Below, in pieces: positions 59,320 to 64,000 of a DNA stretch of 64,000 nt (position 1 is its first letter; each line of letters starts with the position of its first letter). The notes under the pieces were generated by a model. That model did no database searches. It had not been told where the DNA came from and worked only from the letters and a program-made list of their open reading frames with translations. Both the position numbers and the translations under genes were made by a program. This DNA comes from Opisthorchis felineus (lineage: Eukaryota; Platyhelminthes; Trematoda; Opisthorchiida; Opisthorchiidae), in NCBI GenBank assembly GCA_004794785.1, contig SJOL01006425.1, positions 218,782-282,781 of the forward strand, written 5' to 3'.

Positions 59320-59610
59320 TTGAATTTTCGACTGCAATTTCATCCTGAAAATGGAGTCAGTCCGTACTGAAAAGCCGAGGAATAGCTGATTACCAGTGTG
59401 GCTAGGCGTGTTGATTAGCCGCTCACCACCTAATGGCATGGCCTCTGACTAGTAATCGGATTGTTGGATGTTGAGTTTTTCTAAAGGTCTGTACGATTGG
59501 CGCACCGCCAATTCTTCTCACTTCGAATGAAACAGATTTTCAGCCTAGATTTACTTTACTTAAAGGATGAAATTCTAATTGCAACTTCAAACTATCTCCA
59601 CTACCTACAA
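59320..59610. repeat. Back-to-back family A fragments
   Basis: A minus-strand 3' fragment (59330-59400, 'GTACTGAAAAGCCGAGGAAT') abuts a plus-strand copy (59405-59610). The latter has 'GACTAGTAATCGGATTGTTG' and 'TTCAGCCTAGATTTACTTTA'. Together they form an imperfect inverted repeat. Confidence 0.45.
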
Positions 59611-59793
59611 TCAGGTTCTCAGTACACGATCAATCGACTCATATCAGGCTAGGCAGCTGACTTTAAGCCCAGTCTGACATCCAAAAGCGATGAGGCTGAC
59701 AGTCTATGCGGACGCTTATCTAGCGAACGAAATGTTTTGTAAAGCGTATGCATTTCAACCTTTGTATTATTTTTTTCTATTCTTGGCAAACAG

Positions 59794-59880
59794 CATATTG
59801 AAAGTCCTCGTGTGCTCCAGCGGGCCCATAAATTGAGTAACGTCCGAAATGCCTTGGATTATTTGACAAAAAATTGCAAG
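59794..59880 (+). CDS. Exon 4: CH domain, actin-site helix region
   Basis: 87 bases, phase 0 at both ends, bounded by AACAG and AAG/GTAACA (GT at 59881). It encodes 'HIESPRVLQRAHKLSNVRN' then 'ALDYLTKNCK'. The pattern R-x-x-R-x-H-x-x-x-N-V-x-x-A-L-x-F/Y-L is the usual segment after the LEVLSG helix and includes the second actin-contact helix. The preceding exon ends at 'GDKL' and the next begins 'IKLVNIN', exactly as needed, so no residue of the fold is missing. The acceptor is weaker than the others. Confidence 0.9.
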
Positions 59881-60129
59881 GTAACAAGTTTTTGCGATTT
59901 TTATGAGCCTGCATTTTTCTGAATGTTCGGAAAATATCGTATATTTATGTTTGAAATTTATTGATCTCTGGCGGTCAGCTTGTCGACGTAAGACGGCATA
60001 CATTGGATTGATGCTCACCTTTTATGATAAATGTTTTTGGTAAACATGCTTTTCCGTTCCTGAAATGTTGACCCAGTGATAGTGTGTGAAGTAACAAATT
60101 AAACTTTGACTTTCCTCTTGTGGGCGAAA

Positions 60130-60345
60130 CTGTCTGATGCTGAAGGGCCTGTATGATGTTCTACGGTTGTTTTATCCGTGTTTGGACTCGTCAGCAGTGC
60201 GTCTCTCACTAATTCCTGAGGAGAATCGAGTCTGAAACCATAGGGACACATTTGGACACTGCCATTTGGCTACGGATGGTCTAACATTCATTCTGACGGG
60301 ATGTTTCGACAAACACGTGGCGCCACGTGATCTGATGCTGACTGA
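60130..60345 (-). repeat. SINE-like family A, diverged copy
   Basis: 'GATGCTGAAGGGCCTGTATG', 'GTTGTTTTATCCGTGTTTGG', 'CAGCAGTGCGTCTCTCAC' and the 5'-flank text 'GCGCCACGTGATCTG' follow minus-strand family A order. Confidence 0.45.
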
Positions 60346-60604
60346 TTTCTCGATTGTTGAGTTTTCTAAGGAAGGCCATTGTGACTTTCGGGGTGTTTTG
60401 CTTTCTGAGCGTACGCCTTTCATCTTTTAGTGTGATTAGAATGGTAACAGGGTTTCTTGGTGCTTTTTCAGGATTAAATCCAAATACGAAGCTTTTAGAC
60501 TCCTATGAGTTTCAACTTTGTGGATTCTATTCCGTTACACTAAGCAGTATTGTTTTTCCGCCACCTTGCTTATCTGAAACAAATTCTCACCTAGTTCCTT
60601 GATT

Positions 60605-60690
60605 GTTGATTTGTTCGCTGAGCCTGGCAATTAGCTTGCAAGCGTTTCATCACCAAACAAGGAGACATCATCAGCAGCGTTGCATGACTT
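60605..60690 (-). repeat. Dispersed repeat E copy
   Basis: 'GTTGATTTGTTCGCTGAGCC', 'GCTTGCAAGCGTTTCATCAC' and 'AAGGAGACATCATCAGCAG' match the minus copy at 28228-28310. Confidence 0.5.
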
Positions 60691-61319
60691 GAAGATTATT
60701 GAACTTCATCGAGTTCACAAAATTGAATGCTTACCTTGTGTCGATCCTGCATCGATCTTCTTATGTGGTCAAAGATAAGTTGCGACGAACTTCGCATGGT
60801 AATACGGACAAGGGGTCGTGGATAACCAGATAATAAGTTGTCTTATTGTAAAACAAGTCGATCAGTCTGTTTTTGAGGTTTGGATGCTCCGAGGTCCGCT
60901 GATTTCCAAACAAATAAGCATGGCAAAACCATTTTGGCTGATCCGAGTACGCACGAACCACAGAGCCTTGTCCGCAGAAGATGATACTTTATGAAATTAC
61001 GAGTAGAAGAGGAATTCACAGTAGCCAAATTAACAATGGAAGATATCTTATAGCTTGGTGGTTCATTTCTCTGGCAGATAGATCCTTTTTGTTTAAGCTA
61101 TGGGAAAATCAGAACTGACTGCCGCGGCGGGAAACCTGATGCTTGTCTTTCTTCATTCACCTGCCAGTAGGATATAAGAAAACTGACATTTCAGCATGAG
61201 GATTCCTCAATTCGTACTGCCTAATTGACGAGACCACCGGCTCCTTCAGTCCTGCAAACCGATACGGATATGCATTCATTCTGTATAGAGCTGCAGTATG
61301 TCCTTCGTTTTCTCTGGTG

Positions 61320-61510
61320 GGCTGAAGATGGCTCAGTGGTCAGAACGCGGATTTACTGACCGGAGGGTCCGTGGTTCGAACCCGACTTCTGCATCTCTAC
61401 TTCCCCTGTCTAGGCTTAGGCAACCTGGTAGTATCCCAGCCCTCGTGCTTCCTTCGGGTGGCATGGTAGTTACGCACCAAAAAGGTATTACAGATGAACG
61501 ATATGGTGGA
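61320..61510 (+). repeat. SINE-like family B copy with intact A and B boxes
   Basis: 'ATGGCTCAGTGGTCAGAACG' and 'GTGGTTCGAACCCGAC' form a tRNA-like promoter. The body matches 25835-26010 closely up to the 'GTTACGCACC' region. Ends near 61505. Confidence 0.75.
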
Positions 61511-62389
61511 ATCTGGAGACACACTTTGTGAACGCATTCGTGAGAGGTATGCGAAACCGCTGCCCGCAAATGATGGACTACAGAAGACATTACCCATCCC
61601 CCCCCCTGAACCTTGCTGCTATTTCCGTTTATCTGGGAATAATCTTAAAGCGTTTTGAACCTTTTTACTACGACAAATCATGTTCCAGTAGTTTTTTGCA
61701 CAAAGAACGAAACTTGAATTATAAATTCAGTGAATAACCGCCTGATTCCTGTTGAAAAAAGGATATTCTAAGTTAAACAGAAGGGCAGAAAGTCAATAAA
61801 AATAGGCGGCTTTTATTTCATACTGCATTTTAATGACAGCTCCTGTGCACCACATTTTTTACTTCATTGATTCGTACGCGCTTCTTTCAAATAAATCGAC
61901 ACGTTATGCTTTGACCTGCTTACCTTAATGTCTGTTCTACTATTTCTATACTCGCGTGCATCTTGTTGGTGTTTACATTATGTATTTGTTTGTTGTATTG
62001 TCACAAGACGATCGACATTGGGAAGTTATTCTGTTTATTTGACCGGGAGCTCTCAGCTACCGGCACTAATTCAAGCATAGGGTTCACTAGGTCGTGAAGT
62101 CCAGGGCCTCATGAACTGCTACAGTCCTATTAGTGCTTCGCGCACCATGTCTCAAACTATTTTATAGGTACAGTTGATCTGACTTGTCGCTTGTGACTTT
62201 ATCACAACTTTCGCTCAATGTTTGGTGTTGGTTGGTGACTTGCCTACTCCCCACTTGAGTGAACTCATCTGATGCACACCCTACGGGAGCATTATCACCC
62301 AACTCTTGAGATCACTAAAAATGTAACTGGGTACTTTCTTGAGCCGGTTAATCATGATCTGCACTCCATCGTGTTTCATTGCTTCTCAG

Positions 62390-62482
62390 ATCAAACTGGT
62401 CAATATCAATTCATCAGACGTGGTGGACGGGAAACCAGCCATCGTCTTAGGACTTATATGGTCCATTATCCTTTATTTCCAG
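62390..62482 (+). CDS. Exon 5: end of the CH domain, nesprin-type signature
   Basis: Acceptor TTTCATTGCTTCTCAG, 93 bases, donor CAG/GTGAGA (GT at 62483), phase 0 at both ends. It encodes '[20 protein letters not shown]' followed by '[11 protein letters not shown]'. The KLVNIN-x-x-D-h-x-DG-(K/R)-P-x-(I/V)-VLGLIW-x-IILYFQ run is the closing helix of CH1. The KLVNIN start and ILYFQ end are characteristic of nesprin/Msp300 rather than spectrin or dystrophin. Calmin is the nearest alternative. The transcript must continue beyond this donor; the next exon is not identified in the window. Confidence 0.93.
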
Positions 62483-64000
62483 GTGAGAGCTAACGTTATC
62501 GGTTTTAGATACGATAATGGTAAGTGACTTATCCACTCGCTCGAGCGCTCTCCGTCAATCACTTTTTTGTATTGCAGCACGGAAACATTACCCCCCCTCC
62601 CTGCAACTCCCGACTGTTCACTCGTGGGCGTGGTTACAGCTTATAAACTATTGTGGCTGATCAGGATGGGAAACAGTGTTCACGTTCTAATCGTTTTTGA
62701 CTCCATGCAATTACAACAGTTCTTCTAAGAAGCATTGGTAACTATCAAACCAAATGGTTTCTACCAAACCATTTGAACGAATAATAATCACTAAAATGAC
62801 CTTGTATTGTCAGCCTTTCCAACTCACTTGTTAGCCTTGCTTATGCCTCAACCAAATCATTATTCGCTTACTAACTGACTGTTATGTCAGCTTCCGCTTG
62901 CTTTCGCATGCCTCAGTGACTGTAGCTTAACTGACAAGCATAAGTACAGTCATCTGACAAAGCTATCGAATTCGGCTGAATGAACCACTGACAGCTATGC
63001 TCAGTCCACTAACCAATATTAGTCTCTTACACCCACTTACTCAGTGGTATTAAGACAACCGACTACTCTCAACCCAAAAAGGTGGAGCCTTATCAACTCA
63101 CCCATGCTATATCCTGTTCTGATTTTGCCCAGCTATCGATCCGAAAGTTTGTCAGGCGATGAGGAAAATTTCTAACTAACTTCTATGTCTAACTAAATAC
63201 TCTTCGTCAGGCGTCCGAGCTTTTTGTCAGGAACCACAGCTGTTTCCTTAACGTTTGCCTTTCAAATGAGTTCGGTCAAACCTATCAACTTCGCCCTGGT
63301 GTATTAGGTCGTACTCCCAGAGCTGAGAACGGCTTAGTTAGCCCAGACACGAAAATGCATAGTTCTGTCCTGACGCATTTTGGTTCCTTTAACCCCGATT
63401 ATCTGCATCTTGGAGACATTGCTTTATTCAAACACCAGTTGAGTCAGTTTTGCGGGTATCTCTCAATAACGAACCGCACCGGAAACGCGTTCTGACTTCG
63501 TAAGTTGAATTGAATATGCTGAACGGATTTATTGATGTCAACAGGATCGATAATTTGCGCTAATCTCTTCTGCCGCAACGCTCTGAGGCGGAAGATTGGA
63601 GGTTCAGAGCTCTATATTTAGGTGATAATCCCTTTTCACGTCGAAATGCACCTGAAGTGTTCTGAGACTGCGCTCTCTGAGGAGTATTCGAAGGCGTAGT
63701 CTAGAAGTGGCATCTCTCTGCTTGCCTGGATCTGCCGTGAGGAAGACCGCTTAAGTAGAAAGTTATTCTATAGGTTTTCCCCTACATAGTTGTCCTATTG
63801 TCTGATCATCCGTCCACCCTTAAGATGCGGTGGTGCAGAACGCAATCAGTAGTTCTTCTGCTTTGTCCAACGGGACTCGAACTCATAGAATTCTTGGGGA
63901 AATAAAGTGACATTGAGAAATGGCTATATGATTGACCGCCGTGCATCACACACTACAAGAAACGGTACTTAATCGTAAAGCAGTGGAAAACCGACGATAA
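62483..64000 (+). other. Start of intron 5, 3' end of window
   Basis: No convincing next exon is seen. A perfect 10-bp stem with a 5-base loop lies at 62751-62775. The open stretch at 63193-63495 is listed separately. Confidence 0.5.
63193..63495 (+). CDS. Unrecognised 100-codon open stretch, possible exon
   Basis: Open between TAA (63190-63192) and TGA (63493-63495) with no ATG until about two-thirds through. An acceptor-like CTCTTCGTCAG precedes GCGTCC at 63211 in phase 0, the phase required after exon 5. Its peptide ('EFGQTYQLRPGVLGRTPRAE' and following) is not recognised, and the linker between CH1 and CH2 of nesprins is poorly conserved. No strong donor is evident. Chance or a mobile-element relic are equally possible. 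Confidence 0.2.
   Translation, partial: LNTLRQASELFVRNHSCFLNVCLSNEFGQTYQLRPGVLGRTPRAENGLVSPDTKMHSSVLTHFGSFNPDYLHLGDIALFKHQLSQFCGYLSITNRTGNAF

Larger units (their letters stand above)
57310..59793 (+). other. Intron 3 (2,484 bases)
   Basis: GTAAGT to a less ideal acceptor TTTTTTCTATTCTTGGCAAA-CAG. It contains several diverged family A copies near its 3' end (58600-59610). Confidence 0.8.
59881..62389 (+). other. Intron 4 (2,509 bases)
   Basis: GTAACA to TTTCATTGCTTCTCAG. It holds family A (60130-60345), repeat E (60605-60690) and family B (61320-61510) copies. Confidence 0.8.

Noticed and set aside
53134..62482. Beta-spectrin or dystrophin identity for the CH exons
   Set aside because: The first and third exons fit many CH1 domains, but the KLVNIN and IILYFQ ends favour the nesprin/calmin branch over spectrin or dystrophin.
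1..64000. CRISPR array or bacterial operon
   Set aside because: No regularly spaced identical repeats with unique spacers, and no dense same-strand long ORFs. Architecture is eukaryotic.

Overview
The window looks like intronic and exonic DNA from a repeat-rich metazoan, most likely a parasitic flatworm (probably a fluke). The evidence is short exons with canonical GT/AG junctions, very large introns, RTE-type non-LTR retrotransposons, Penelope-like elements (PLEs) carrying a GIY-YIG nuclease, and many tRNA-derived SINE-like repeats. Nothing bacterial is visible: there are no operons and no dense long ORFs. The species cannot be fixed from the sequence alone.

The main result is one plus-strand protein-coding gene that appears to span almost the whole window. 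Four short exons (53134-53195, 57214-57309, 59794-59880, 62390-62482) join in phase and encode a complete calponin-homology (CH) domain. It resembles the first CH domain of nesprin/SYNE/Msp300 proteins, which tie actin to the nuclear envelope. A probable first coding exon (3090-3576) encodes 162 residues with a strongly basic N-terminus and ends in a phase-1 donor. That phase is exactly what the first CH exon needs, which implies a first intron of about 49.6 kb. The gene runs off the right end of the window after CH1.

The large intron 1 (3577-53133) is mostly decayed mobile DNA. It holds a nearly full-length but broken RTE retrotransposon (about 6005-9245, plus strand) and a second, 5'-truncated inverted copy (about 21172-22735, minus strand) that shares the same internal frameshift. 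It also holds a PLE fragment (24190-25080), a Tc1/mariner-like transposase scrap (about 23640-23840), and dispersed copies of three SINE-like families called here A, B and C. A hairpin-forming repeat (D) carries exact octamer motifs, and a repeat E appears several times. A second PLE fragment lies upstream of exon 1 (980-2040). There is also a (TTTA)n tract containing an ambiguous base.

A few ORFs inside intron 1 end in good splice donors in the same phase 1 (28013-28163, 34927-35362, 45775-45829). They may be alternative first exons of the same gene, each attachable to the CH domain. This is a hypothesis that transcript data could settle. Introns 2-4 and the 3' flank hold more SINE A/B copies and an inverted pair of PLE 3' ends.
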